From: Nematostella vectensis
Lineage: Eukaryota; Cnidaria; Anthozoa; Actiniaria; Edwardsiidae
Direction of reading: 5' to 3'
Assembly (NCBI RefSeq): GCF_932526225.1
Contig: NC_064047.1
Coordinates: forward strand, 11,914,460 to 11,978,459
Length of the DNA: 64,000 bases
Each line of letters starts with the position of its first letter. Positions within the stretch are counted from its first letter, which is position 1. Under the pieces are notes generated by a model. It had not been told where the DNA came from, ran no database searches, and was given only the letters and a program-made list of their open reading frames with translations. Positions 1 through 39,200 of the stretch are shown here, in pieces. The position numbers and the translations under genes were made by a program.

Positions 1-172
1 GAAAGACAGCAAATGTCACGAACACTGAGTGAATTAGCTACAGGAACGGCGAATTCATCCTATCATTCACAGGAAACTACTTAAGAAGATCATGCAAGCT
101 CAATGACCGGAACGACATTGCTCGCTCGTGTAGCAGTTCTGACAACAAACAAGCCGGTCAACAGGCTCTGTC

Positions 173-2446
173 AGTAGTATTACAGGTAGGTTTAGGTGAC
201 CATTTCCTTCCGAATTTTTGCCGTCGCATCGGCTGAATTGGCCTTCGCAACTGATACGACGGCCGTCGGAATAGAATAGCCGTCGGAACTGAATAGCCGT
301 CGGAACTAAATGACCGTTGGAACTGAATGGCCGTCGGAATTGAATGGTCATTGGAATTGAATACCATCCGCAAATTAACCCAAATTTTACCGTTAAATAT
401 AGGGATAACTCGTAGCGTGTCGTTTTGCGTTTAACTTTATACTCTCAAAGACACCTCAAATATTCTCAAAGACACCTCGAAGTCAAAGTCTCCTTTTATT
501 TTTACAAAGACACATTTATTTTTGTTGTTTATTGTCCTAGCCACCAAGTCCATGGTGAATAGAAAGGGGAAAGACACTTCAAGCGCTCTATTTTCTTCTT
601 CTAGATAATGTAAAGTCGTTTGTTGACACCGCGATGAAGTTAGCAGCTAATTCAGCAGCTAATTCAAGTAGTGGAGTTAGCAGCGTCAATTCAGCAACCA
701 ATTCGAACCAAAGTTACAATAACGTCCTGATTTAACCAAATCTCGTCTGCAAACACTTAAATCTTATGTATTATGTTTATTACAATTTCGTGGCTTTTCA
801 GATTTTATGCAAATTACGTAGAAATTGGTTATTCATATAAAACTGCTAAATTGGTTATAGTTTTTTGTTTCTTGGGCTTCTTGTATACAAAAAAAGGGAA
901 TGAGATGATAAAAAGTAAATATCTTTTACAGGATAAAGAGAATAGTCTTTTTTCTCTTAAAATCGAATACAGAAAGAGTTTTTAAACTCAGCTCTGCTAT
1001 TATTGACCTCGAGGTCACACGACAGACAGGGTAATTCGATACGCAAGAAACTTATGATTCTTATTTTACTAAAGCAGTATCTGCGGCTGACAAACAAAAC
1101 TTTAATGTGGTGTAAAACATAGGGTATTGATGGGTAACTTTAGCACATTGTTCTAAAGGCGGTAAATACCAAAAGCGCAAAGTAAAAAGGGTTTATTCAC
1201 AGGTCGATTTCCCAAAATCTGGAATCATGAACCTGCAGGGGTAACTAAAGGCTATCGGAAAACTAAAGCCTCAATGCTATCTATAGAATTCGGAGCGTGT
1301 GGTAGAGCCGCGAACATTGTCAATTGATTTGTAACTTGAGCACCTTGTTCTAAACCCGATAAAAACCAATAGCGCAAAGTAAAAAAAGACATATCCACAG
1401 GTCGTTTTCCCTAAATCTTGAAAAGGAGGGACTGAGGACCGGGGAATGGTACCTCCTGACCCCAAACATAACCAAGCACCACCGGAGAACAAGAACTTGA
1501 AGACCAAAGGTCGGGTCACCAGGGAAGCTCGGCAAAGTAAAAAGCCAGCAGGTATGCCTATCTAACAGGCACGCAAACCTGCCCTGTGGCCAACAGGCAG
1601 GCCCTTAACCCATCCGGTTTACCATCACCATACATTCCGTACGCCGGCTTGAGAAGTTTAGTTTAGTTTCTTGGTGTTACGGAGCACCAGCACCAAAAAC
1701 ACAATGGAACAACAGCCAAAAACAAAGACCTTAGAACGAGACAATGAAATAGAGTACACAGGCCTTGAGCACCAAACAGAGCTCTCCGTAACACCAAGGA
1801 ATACCCAGAAAAACTTATTCGCCTCGCCGTCTTGGTAGAACAAGGTGTAAACACTATGTATGGCCATTGGCCTAACAGCACGCTTCTATCAGCGCCCGAG
1901 TAACCAGCTGTCCTACGGACTAAATCGTTTCAAACCTGGGAATGTGCCGCTCTGTATCCGGGCACTACATATACCCGAACACGCCAAGTGGGGAGTAGCA
2001 GACAAGACCCATTGCTTACCAGCCGGCGATGCCCGATCTGTTTAAATTTTCCCCCGTGCTGAGTCATGAATTTGCAGGGATTCAAGAGAGAGTGCAAACG
2101 TGCCACGGCTTGAATGGAAATGGGCCCAGGCGCCAGCGGTCATCCTCGATTTTAACTTATGCTAAATTATGTTAATGTAGCATACATTAAAATTTGGGTT
2201 TATTTGCGGATGGTATTCAATTCCAATGACCATTCAATTCCGACGGCCATTCAGTTCCAACGGTCATTTAGTTCCGACGGCCGTCGTATCAGTTGCGACA
2301 GTCAATTCAGCCGGTGCGACGGCTATTCAGTTCCGAAGGCTATTCTATTCCGACGGCCGTCGTATCAGTTGCGACGGCCAATTCAGCCGATGCGACGGCA
2401 AAAATTCGGACGGAAATGGTCACCTAAACCTACCTGTAATACTACT
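173..2446. mobile_element. Foldback-type DNA element with long terminal inverted repeats
   Basis: The left arm (173 to about 395) and right arm (about 2189-2446) are inverted copies of each other, about 220-255 bp long. The outer end reads AGTAGTATTACAGGTAGGTT on both sides. The element is bracketed by TCTGTC at 167-172 and 2447-2452, a probable 6-bp target-site duplication. Each arm is built of degenerate 16-18 bp subrepeats around TTCCGACGG. The right arm has one extra subrepeat block of about 64 bp (2281-2344). The 1.8-kb interior has no convincing transposase. It contains a diverged direct repeat (about 1136-1230 and 1330-1425) and a small inverted repeat (about 1668-1700 and 1775-1803). 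It is probably non-autonomous. The superfamily is not assigned. Confidence 0.72.
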
Positions 2447-2876
2447 TCTGTCACTATTCACAGGTGCCACTATCAGTGGAGGGAAAATAACCGTTTAAAC
2501 ACTTTGAATCAGTCCCCAACTCTAACAGTCGAAAAGAATTCAACACGCAAAAGATACAAGCGAATTAGAGCATTGGATTCAGACTAGGAATAGGCTCTGT
2601 CAACTGCAGGTTTCCATTTACGACTTATTTTGTCCACAGACCATTTTTGACGTTGACAATACTTATTTTCACTATTTTGTATGCTTTTTTGTACACCATC
2701 TTATGTTATTGGAATAAGATTTTCGATAAAGTTTAACTCTACTTCACTTAAATTGGAATAAAAATTGTGAATAAAGAATTTATTATTGGCATAATAAATG
2801 CATAATAAATGATTGCCGTTTCTGTCTATGTATATCTTTTTTAGTTTCTAAATCTCAGTATAAATATAATAAACAA
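2447..2876. other. AT-rich flank, nothing recognised
   Basis: AT-rich sequence follows the target duplication of the foldback element. I see no exon, RNA gene or clear repeat in it. Confidence 0.4.
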
Positions 2877-3015
2877 ACTTCATGGTGGGTGAGCGCGTAC
2901 GATTTTTATTCACTCGTTGTGATGAATGAAATTCACTCGCTCGAAGACTCGCTTGTTCGTTTGATTTCATCACAACTTGTGAATAAAAATCGTACGCGCT
3001 CACCCACCATGAAGT
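2877..3015. mobile_element. 139-bp hairpin (MITE-like)
   Basis: A 37-bp perfect inverted repeat (2877-2913 with 2979-3015) begins ACTTCATGGTGGGTGAGCGC and ends with its complement. A second inner stem, around GTTGTGATGAA, has small mismatches. The whole segment could fold into one long hairpin. No coding capacity and no unambiguous target duplication were seen. Confidence 0.65.
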
Positions 3016-3470
3016 AATCTCTGTTTACAAGTAGCCTGTAATGCAAAATGAGAACTTTAAAGTTCTAATGTGATGTGAAGTCGAAAATTAAATCTACGCA
3101 TCTTTGATTGAGACTGGGAATGAAGCTTACTTCAGCTTTTATTTTGACGTAAGAAAAAAAAACATCACTCTGGGCGCGTCTGACATTGCGCGAAACGATA
3201 GATTTCAATGATTCGTACAGGAAATTTCATATCCTTCATTAAAAAACAAATAACGACCACTAGACTATCCTATTGCCGAAGTCGATCAAAAGCTCTCACC
3301 ACTTGATACCGGGCCATCCTCGGGAACCCATGGTGTCGAGGTCAGCTCCGCCGCCTTGTTTCGCCTCGTTCTCGCTCGCGCCTCTTAACGCTGAACTCAA
3401 CGCCCTGGGTTTCCAAAGATGAAACCGGGCATCTGGAATTATACAATGCTAAGCAAATTTTTCATTTCAG

Positions 3471-29610
<26,140 letters not shown>

Positions 29611-31060
29611 CCTACGTTCACTGAGTTATTTCCCATTCTAAACAGATTTTGTTGCTTTTTTAATTGCTAACTTAATTCTTCTCCTTACTGTGCTGTGTGA
29701 CTATAACAAGACGGGATTTTTTTTCATAACTTTTTATACTTGAAAGTCATGAGATCCATTGCCCCTTTGATATCCAGGTACATATTTTTGGGGATAACTC
29801 ACAATGAACTCTAATTACTTTGAGTGTGACAAGTTTTCATTGTCCAATTTTCAACGTCATCTCGAAACGGCTTTTCCACAAGACACGACGACAAACAAAA
29901 TGGAAAACAGACGCGTAGTTCTCGCTGACCGCTGTAGCGCGTGTCATTCTGTCAATATAATCAATGCACGAAACATCGATAACGCACGTATTTCACAAAC
30001 GTTTTACAAACATATACTCGAATTTTTTTTCACATTTTTAAATAAGAAAGGAATGACTTAGCTGCGAACCTGCTAAAGTTAACGGAACTGCTAAAAATGT
30101 GTTTTTTTTTTAATTTTTCCATTGAGGATATCGAAAAAATCTTTGTAGTTTAATTATTTTGAACAAAAAAAATTTGGACTCGCATCTTCGAGAGTTATTT
30201 TAGAAAAGGAATTTAGACGCTTTGGTCTTGAGTCCGTTAGCTACTAAAAGGAAGCTAAGTCTGACCATTGACCAAGTTCTTACATAAGAAGAAATCAGAC
30301 TTGGCTTTATTAAGCAGGTAAAATGTTTATTACACGGCATAATTCATGGTTAATTATAGAGTCACGTGTTAATGTTGCAATGCGCAGTCAGTGGTTATTG
30401 GCAGCGAAGGCCTCATGGTTGCAATGGTTGCCTCATGTTGTCATGGTTGTGTCACGGCAGTTCAACGGTAGCTCGATGCAGCTGAAAGAATAACAGCTTA
30501 TCGCCTGCACTCAGGTCACGCATCATACTCTGAAAACGACACCATCTTGTCAGTATCGGTATCAGTCCGTATCAAGCTACCAAAGGAGTTGCCTCCTTAG
30601 AATAAAAACACATTTAAAGGACCTGTATCCTTAGGAGACAAGCACATTAAAAAGGAGTGTGGTATAAGCTCTATTCCATCGTTAGCTGTATAGTGTTTAA
30701 TGGCAAAATAAATACCGGTACCGCCCCAAAAGTGTTTCTTCTTTGAGTTGTTTTGAATATAGCTCCACTATGCCACAGCCTAATCGAACAGAAGTACAAC
30801 AGTAGAAAAAATTGGTCGACCCCGCTGTACCTTGTAGAAAACAAAACGTCTAAGGCATAGTTTAAAGGCCGTATTAACGTCGCATTAAATTCAGCCGTAT
30901 TAAATTTTACAATTTTATACATGGTTAATTCGGCGTCTAAAGCAATTAATATGATGAATGAGGTAGGGGTGACCGAATTTTACGAAACTTCACAGAGGTA
31001 ATTAAAATGATCACTTCTAAACGCTCAGTGAGTTTTGTGTTTTTTTTATTAATAATTTCT
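29611..31060. other. 3' flank of VWDE-like gene, nothing coding recognised
   Basis: Probable 3' UTR followed by intergenic AT-rich DNA. An AATAAA-type signal next to the stop was not obvious. No conserved frame was seen. Confidence 0.4.
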
Positions 31061-31955
31061 CACAAAACCCAATAGCGCTTCTCCACGTGATTGCGACCAA
31101 GGCGAACTTGAAACGGTCCGGCGTAATCAAGTCCTACGTATTTGAACGGCGTACTGACACCAGCAAGACGCATAGCTGGCAAAGTCATTCATCTTCTGAT
31201 TCATTGGCTCCACTTGACGGCGATGGCATAACGGACACTTCACTGTACAGTTCTTGACCCCAGCTCGACCGCGCAAGATCCATAATTTCTCCCGCAGGTT
31301 GTTAAACACGTGCTCCACTCCCGCGTGGATGAGTTTGCGGTGATAATCAGTCACTATCAGACGTGTGACGTCATACCCATGGTCTAGGATCACCGGGTGC
31401 TTGACCTCCCATGGTAAATCAGCTCTGTCAATTCTACCCCCTACACGAAGCATTCCATCGACTAGCTGCGGGTCGAGGCTTACAATTCTACTTTTACGAG
31501 TGTCCCTTGGACAATGATTCAATACTGGAAAACCTTGCTTCTTGTGCCCACTTGGTCCAGAATAACTCAGCGTCTCTTGTACACTGAGTGCTACGCTCTT
31601 GCGTCGATCTCTATTACGTTATTTGTAGCGGAAACGCTGTCACACGGCGCATTTTCAACCAGCTTGAGTACGCAGCTGGGTCAATCAGTGGTTGGGTCGC
31701 TTCTTCTCGTACTCTCAGGATCTTCTTCTTCAGCTCCGCCTTTTCAGATGGTGGTGCAACAGTTGGAACCTGATCAATTGGCCAATCTTGTACATGTAGC
31801 TTTACGAATTCCGGTCCCTGAATGGCCATACGGAATGTGCATGTATCTCTGAGAGTGGCGACATCTGCGATATTCAGCTCTGTGCGATCGTCATAAACCT
31901 TTCTGTTTGAAGCACCGGGCCCATCTTTTAATAAATTCAAGTATTCAAACACCTC
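31061..31955 (-). pseudogene. BEL/Pao LTR-retrotransposon fragment (pre-integrase region)
   Basis: Two minus-strand frames lie in element order. 31614-31952 has GPEFVKLHVQDWP, then KKKILRVREEATQPLID and YSSWLKMRRVTAF, the region after RNase H. 31127-31522 has LRVGGRIDRADLPWEVKHPV, then TDYHRKLIHAGVEHVFNNLR and CPLCHRR, the HHCC zinc-binding integrase N-terminus. A frame break separates them. The gag, RT and integrase core are absent. Confidence 0.82.
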
Positions 31956-32790
31956 AACTAATGTTTCGGTGAAACAGCTTCTAATTCCTCTTACCCTAAT
32001 TCGTCAGTTTCTATTAATCCGGGGTCAATTTGCTCTAATTTTTTCGTTACCTCCCTCGATTTTGTCCTGGCTTCTTTAAGGTTTTTGACGAATTAACGGA
32101 TCTTCGCTTCGCTACCTTTCTTTGCCACGAGTTCTTTCGCTCGATTTGCATTTCTAGTGGCAGTCGACTTCGCCACTTTCCGTTTTGCTGGACACGTGTC
32201 CTATTCGGAGATTGTCTCTGGCTTCTTGTATATCCGGCACGAAGGACCAGCTCTGTTATGAACGGCGGCTAAAGGTTTATTGTGTGATTGTTCTGACAGC
32301 CAAAGAACTCACAAACTCCTATTTTCGTCACAAAATGGCGATTCCCTCAGTCCAAAAGATTTCCAACTAGTTCTCTGTTCTCGCACGGCCTTTTCACAGG
32401 CATCCCGCGTAGTGTTACAAACAATAACAACAAGTAAAAATATCAAAACGTTACAAATAATTGTTCATAACATTGCATCGGCAAATCCGAAAGAGAAAAC
32501 CATCAATGAACTAAAAACAGTTCTGCAAAGAACTTGAGCCAAAGCCAATAATTATTGCGGAGATATATTGCTTCTTTACACGTAATCAGTTAGAAGATGA
32601 GCCCATTTCTGCATTAATGCTTAACTTAAGAGACTAGCAACTACATATTAATTTCGCCAATTTTTGAACGAGTCATAAGGTACAGGTTTGTTTGTGGCCT
32701 CCGTAACGAAGCAATTCGGAAAAAAAATTGTGACTGAAGTAGATCTGACTTTGCTATAAATCTAGAAACAGCAGCTAAAGATGCCGCTGC
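31956..32790. other. Intergenic, nothing recognised
   Basis: No conserved frame or structured repeat was identified between the two retroelement remnants. Confidence 0.35.
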
Positions 32791-35430
32791 AATTGGTCAG
32801 CGTAATATGCCAATCAACATGCTCCAGTCCAAAGACAGGTCTCATCCCAATAAACCTAAGAGGGGGGGGAGAGTTGTTACAGATGTGGTAGCAAATCGCA
32901 CCTGTCAGACAAGTGCAGATTTAAAGAGGAATTCTGCCACAGTTGTAATAAGAGAGGGCATATTTCAAAGGCATGTCGCTCGGGACATCAAGAGAAAAAT
33001 TCTAGTAGGAAAGTCCACTCTGTGAATCCCAAGCGGGATGAGTGTGAGGGAGAGGATGGTCCAGACAAGGATAGCTGTGATGACAATGCAATAATTGATC
33101 AGTGAACAAAACACAGTGATGCTGATGTTGATGTTACAATTGAAGGAGTTCCCTTGAGTACTGAGCTAGACATCGGATCTGAAGTTTCCATCTGAAGTTT
33201 TCATCTATTCCCCTTCTAGAGACTCACATTGTATAAGAAACCTACAACGAGAGCCTGTTAAACCAGTAGGAGTGGCAAAAGTGAATGTACAGTATAACGA
33301 CCAGTCTCGGGTACTGGATCTTTATGTTGTCAAAAACGGGGGTCCACCACTGTTTGGTAAAATTGGTTAAGAGAGATCAATTTAGACTGGCCAAAAGTCA
33401 AGGTCCAGGCATTCCAAGGTGTACTCATGACCCAGTGTTACATGGATGACATCATTGTCACTGGCCTTCAAAGGCAGAGTACCTTGAGAATCTCTCACTC
33501 GCCTTGAACAATATGATTAGAAGGCAAATCAAGCCAAATGTCAATTCTTCCAGAAAAGCGTTGAATCCTGCGGTTATGTGATTAACGCGCAATGCTTGCA
33601 TAAGTCCCAAAGGAAGGTCAGTGCAGTACTGAATGCATAGAGACCAGAGAACGAAGCTCAGCTAAGATCATTTATCGGTCTGGTAAATTATTACCAGCGT
33701 TTCCTTCCCAATATAGCTTCCATACTGTATCCGCTGAATCTCTTGTTGGATAATGATTTCAAGGGCCTGGGGCAAGCAACAAGAGGACGCATTCCGAAAG
33801 GCCAAGTAGCTGGTTGCGTCAGACGTACTTATCACACACTACGACCCAGGTAGACCCATATTCATGGCCAGCGATGCATCTAGCTGCATCTGGCATCGGA
33901 GCCGGAATACCTGACATTATGGAAGATGGCAGTGAGCGACCCATCGCATTTGCATCTAGAACTTCTTCTAGAACATCTAGAAGAGGGGTTATCGCTTGTA
34001 TAGGGAGTAAAAAAGTTCAATCAGTATTTAGAAGGTAGGCATTTTACCTTGGTTACTGATCACAAGCCCCGCACTCATATATTCCATCCACATAAGGTAT
34101 TCCAGCTACAGCCGTTGCACGCATACAACACTTGGGCAGTTTTCTTGAGTGGTTTAGACTAGACCATTGTAAACAAAAACACTAGCAGTCACGGCAATGC
34201 AGACGGATTGTCTAGGCTATCATTTGAGACAACTGAGAGAGATGATAACGAGTATGATACTGTCGGTATGTTTCATATGAGTTCATGACTTACCAGTGTC
34301 CGCAGAAGAAATCAATAATGAGACGCGTCGAGACCCTGTGCTGTCCCAAGTACTACAAGCAGCTATCGACGGTTGGTCACCACGACTTAGTGAGGTTAGG
34401 GAGCTACAGCCATATTGAAACATTGGACATGAACTTTCTATCCATGAAGAATGTTAGTGGTGGGGAATCAGAGTAATTGTACCACCAAAGCTTAGAGACC
34501 GAGTCCTTGCCTTACTTCATGAAGGTTACATTGGGATCAGAATGGAGGGCTTGGCCAGAAATCATGTATGGTGGCCTGGTATAGACTATAGCATTATTAA
34601 TTTGTTGAGGTCCTGTCAGGATTGTCAAGAGGTGCAAAATTCACCCAGGTCAGCTACACTACATTGTTGCGAGTTTCCAGACCGCCCATGGCAACGCATT
34701 CACATAGATTTTGCTGGTCCATTCTATAATCGTATGTTTTTTGGTGTTGTGGACGCATATTCAAAATAGCCTGAAGTTACTATCACGAAGTCCACTGCCT
34801 CTGAAGATACCGCAAATGTACTTTGCGAGATTGGGAGTTACTGAGATTGTGGTGTCCGATAATGGACCACAGCTAGTGTCAAATGAGTTTGAGTCCTTCT
34901 TGAAGAGAAATGTTATAAGGCATATTACTTAAGTGCCCCCTACCATCCATCTACTGATAGACTCACGGAGAGGTTCGTGCAGACATTTAAGAAGGGCATC
35001 TCCGCGTTCAAAGAGAAAGTTCGACTACAAACAAAGGGTGATAACTTGTTACCAGCTTATAGCAATGTTCCTCGTGAAACCACAGGGCAGCCTCCTGCTG
35101 TACTGCCAATGGATCGAATATTGAGGTCAAGGTTAGATTCCCTCAAGCCTGATGTGCGAAAGACTGTAGAAAAAAAACAAGAGGCTGCACTTGAAAGGAG
35201 GAAGGGAAAGGGAAGTCTTCATTGAAGGTCAGACTGTACTAGCTAGGAACTACTCTACAGGACCTAAGTGGTTGCCAGGGGTTATAGATAGGCAGACTGG
35301 TCCAGTGTCTTATAAAGTTAAGGTCTACAAGGAGGATATACTCATTCGCTTCTCATCTCTGCTTGCGGCGGTCCCATCTCGAGCTCCTAGCACACTACCC
35401 CACTACAAAAGATACACTTCATCTTTTTAA
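32791..35430 (+). pseudogene. Ty3/gypsy retrotransposon, decayed, with RT deletion
   Basis: In order: gag with two CCHC knuckles (32875-32976; C-x2-C-x4-H-x4-C twice), a protease-like ELDIGSEVS (near 33167-33195), an RT catalytic YMDD box (33439-33450), RNase H remnants (near 33830-34080), the integrase zinc-binding region with HVWWPGID (near 34563), and the integrase core with HIDFAGPF (near 34700) and VSDNGPQL (near 34850). The RT palm before YMDD is mostly missing: the protease-RT linker runs into YMDD within about 60 bp. Numerous stops and frame changes are present. LTRs were not located. Confidence 0.85.
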
Positions 35431-36038
35431 CGTCCATTCACTCTCACGATCATCCCTCCTCATTGTCGTCTTCGCAATGTCCTGGTGACTTTAGACTTTG
35501 TTTCCGCCCATTTGCTTTAATTTGCTGGCATCGTTGTGTTCAAGTGCCGACCTTACGAGCTGTGACCTAAAACAGTAAGAAATTGGACCCCCCTGCGTGA
35601 TGCCCGAAAGCCGTGGATTTCATCTCTTACGGAGATTCTAAGCACTAAAGTCAGAACGGGGAAATTATTTACCTTGTACTCATACTCATTTGGTTTTGGT
35701 TGCCCGATGGCGGTAAAGTATAGTTGAGTTAATTTTGTATCCAATATTTGTTTTTTCATGTTTTTACAGTCTGTTTTGCGATGGGTTGGACATCGGAAAA
35801 AGTGTCATTTCAATTTTCATGTTGAGCGACTGGTTTGGGACCTCGCCATTAATTTTCTTATAATTCTATTCCATCCAGGGCGACGGTTTTGGACCTCGCA
35901 AAAACGTTACAACCTTTTACATTGGGCGACTGGTTTGTTATTGATGTTACATTTGGTTGTCATGTGTTCGTTCATGGTGGTGTTTCGTTCATGAGATATG
36001 AATATTTTTGTTTTTAATGACATCGGAATATCTTTTGA
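35431..36038. other. Intergenic, nothing recognised
   Basis: The 3' flank of the gypsy remnant; no gene or repeat was assigned. Confidence 0.35.
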
Positions 36039-37625
36039 AACTTGTATTTAACTGGTATGGATTGCGGTCTCTTACGCTGCCATTTTCTTGTTCTTGTATA
36101 TTTCTGTTTTAAACACAAATACCCATACACTCTTTTTTATAAGAACGCCCAGCCTGAGATTTCACCAAGTCGAATAAGAACATGCTAAAAACATGCTGAG
36201 GCTCAGATAGCAGACAATTGTTTTCTTTTTTTGTCTTGATTCTTTCTAAAATGCTGAATCAAATTGTGCTCATAGGGGGCACCCCCTCATAGTAACAACC
36301 TTATTATCACTATTGATCATTACTGTGATTCTCTTTCTAATCATTCATTGGGTAATATAAAATTTAAGAACATCGTTAACAACATATTCAGCCTTAAAAT
36401 GTCCCAAACGCCACAACGAATCTCCTTGCCGGAACAAATCTACTGTTACAACGCCGCTGTTTTTTCTGTTTTGTTTAGCAGTTTAGTTCGTTATTATGTC
36501 ATTTCTGAGCCCGCCTTGCGTGACAGAGGGCGGCGGTCTGAGTGACTGCATGGGGGACTAGGGTCTGGATTCCTTTGTGTCTTTCCCGAAGAGTTGATCA
36601 GACGCTACCATTGTAAGTTGAGATTAGTTTGAGAAGAATTCGACTAGAAACAGGTATTTATATCGCGTATTTACACCCTATTTTAACTATTAACTGTTCC
36701 TTTATGTGTTATTCGGGAAATTCGAAAGGTATTTAACGCGTTTTAGAGAGAAAATATACTTTTTTTTTCCAAACCTTGTATTTCGCATATTAATTTGCAA
36801 TCTATATTTGATATTTATGTGTTATCTCACCCAATGTCTTGAGCTGTCAATGTTACAAAGCTGTACATCAAAGATTGGTACAGCTAGTTTAAAAAGAAAC
36901 GCTTACTCAAGATGAATCTTTTAGGCAATGATAAACCTTATAGCCAAATGTAATTGATGTGTTTATCTGGTCATTTCAAACGGATAGGTCCATAGCAATA
37001 AACTGACAAATACAAAAGACCCGCAGGATCTATAGTGCTAGTACAAAGCAACGCAGGATGCCTACATATTGTAACATTTTTTTTCCAATACAAGAAGCAC
37101 TTTGCGAAGTCTTTTACACTTGGAGTTTTAAAACTAATGTATTCTGATATTTGAGGCATCCCTTGTCAAACATTCCATTTATTTCTTACCCTTGGGTGCT
37201 TCCATGATTCAGATGATAGACCAAGCGTGAAGGTACAAACAGTCATTTTGCCAATGTTGAAAATTCCATAGATTTATCTTCCCATCAAATAGCTTAATCC
37301 AAGTATCTGTTATGATCAATTCTTGTTGTCATTACTAGCATTTTATTTACAAGGACAATATTGTTTTTTTTGTGTTTGGGATCGGGTATTCGTACCTAGC
37401 AGGGGCCTAATATCGTGTGAGGGTGCAGTAGGTGTGATAATTAGTATGGTGATGTAGGAGGGTGGTGGAAATAGGCTTGTGAGATAGTGTAGAGTGGTTA
37501 TGGTGTGTAGATTAAAGTAGTGATGAAGAGGATTATGGTGTAGATGATGGTGATAATTTTAGCGTGATGAGAGGTGGTTGTGTAGGATTAGGTGAAATGT
37601 GATTATTGATTGTGTAATTAATAAA
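36039..37625. repeat. Tandem duplication of about 1.59 kb, copy 1
   Basis: It begins AACTTGTATTTAACTGGTAT and matches 37626 to about 39200 at an offset of 1586-1588 bp, with scattered substitutions and short indels. It includes a promoter-like block (about 36480-36640). A diverged third copy is spread over about 59640-61570, upstream of the second TRIM RING exon. Confidence 0.93.
36480..36640 (+). promoter_or_regulatory. Conserved promoter / non-coding first-exon block, copy 1
   Basis: The block has TTGCGTGACAGAGGGCGG, GGGGGACTAGGGTCTGGATT, TCTTTCCCGAAGAGTTGATC and AGACGCTACCATT|GTAAGTTGAG. It recurs at about 38068-38230 and 59655-59815. The shared GTAAGTTGAG is a good splice donor, so it may end a non-coding first exon spliced to the TRIM RING exon. 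Promoter or exon status is inferred from conservation only. Confidence 0.45.
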
Positions 37626-39200
37626 AACTTGTATTTAACTGGTATGGATTGCGGTCTCTTACGCTGCCATTTTCTTGTTTTTGTATATTTCTGTTTTAAA
37701 CACAAATACCCATACACTCTTCTTTTATAAGAACGCCCTGCCTGAGATTTCACCAAGTCGAATAAGAACATGCTAAGAACATGCTGAGGCTCAGATAGCA
37801 GACAATTGTTTTCTTTTTTTGTCTTGATTCTTTCTAAAATGCTGAATCAAATTGTGCTCATAGGGGGCACCCCCTCATAGTAACAACCTTATTATTACTA
37901 TTGATCATTACTGTGATTCTCTTTCTAATCATTCATTGGGTATTATAAAATTTAAGAACATCGTTAACAACATATTCAGCCTTAAAATGTCCCAAACGCC
38001 ACAACGAATCTCCTTGCCGGAACAAATCTACTGTTACAACGCCGCTGTTTTTTCTGTTTTGTTTAGCAGTTTAGTTTGTTATTATGTGATTGCTGAGCCC
38101 GCCTTGCGTGACAGAGGGCGGCGGTCTGAGTGACTGCGTGGGGGACTAGGGTCTGGATTCCTTTGCGTCTTTCCCGAAGGGTTGAGCAGACGCTTCCATT
38201 GTAAGTTGAGATTAGTCTGAGAAGATTTCGACTAGAAACAGGTATTTATATCGCGTTTTTACACCCTATTTTAACTATTAACTGTTCCTTTATGTGTTAT
38301 TCGGGAAATTCGAAAGGTATTTAACGCGTTTTAGAGAGAAAATATACTTTTTTTCTAAACCTTGTATTTCGCATATTAATTGGCAATCTATATTTGATAT
38401 TTATGTGTTATCTCACCCAATGTCTTGAGCTGTCAATGTTACAAAGCTGTACATCAAAGATTGGTACAGCTAGTTTAAAAAGAAACGCTTACTCAAGATG
38501 AATCTTTTAGGCAATGATAAACCTCATAGCCAAATGTAATTGATGTGTTTATCTGGTCATTTCAAACGGATAGGTCCATAGCAATAAACTGACAAATACA
38601 AAAGACCCGCAGGATCTATAGTGCTAAGACAAAGCAACGCAGGATGCCAACATATTGTAACATTTTTTTTCCAATACAAGAAGCACTTTGCGAAGTCTTT
38701 TACACTTGGAGTTTTAAAACTAATGTATTCTGATATTTGAGGCATCCCTTGTCAAACATTCCATTTATTTCTTACCCTTGGGTGCTTCCATGATTCAGAT
38801 GATAGACCAAGCGTGAAGGTACAAACAGTCAATGTTTGCCAATGTTGAAAATTCCATAGATTTATCTTCCCATCAAATAGCTTAATCCAAGTATCTGTTA
38901 TGATCAATTCTTGTTGTCATTACTAGCATTTAATTTACAAGGACAATATTGTTTTTTTGTGTTTGGGATCGGGTATTCGTACCTAGCAGGGGCCTAATAG
39001 GGTGTGAGGGTGCAGTAGGTGTGATAAATAGTATGGTGATGTAGGAGGGTGGTGGAGGAAATAGGCTTGTGAGATAGTGTAGAGTGGTTATGGTGTGTAG
39101 ATTATAGTAGGGTGATGAGGAGGGTTATGGTGTAGATGATGGTGATAATTTTAGCGTGATGAGAGGTGGTTGTGTAGGATTAGGTGAAATGTGATTAATG
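37626..39200. repeat. Tandem duplication of about 1.59 kb, copy 2
   Basis: Second copy of the 36039-37625 unit. The right limit is near AGGTGAAATGTGATTAATGA; after that the sequence becomes G/T-rich and unrelated. Confidence 0.9.
38068..38230 (+). promoter_or_regulatory. Conserved promoter / non-coding first-exon block, copy 2
   Basis: Same block as at 36480, with TTGCGTGACAGAGGGCGGCG, TTCCCGAAGGGTTGAGCAGA and CATT|GTAAGTTGAG. It is the nearest such block upstream of the TRIM-TLDc ATG (40730), about 2.5 kb away. Confidence 0.45.

Noticed and set aside
36480-36640. Small structured RNA gene (snRNA-like) in the conserved block
   Set aside because: No polymerase III boxes or snRNA core motifs were recognised. 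A promoter or first exon, or an unknown repeat, explains it better.
36348-38133. Duplicated 65-residue frames at 36348 and 37936
   Set aside because: They are carried along by the 1.59-kb tandem duplication and overlap the promoter-like block. No homology or splice support was seen.
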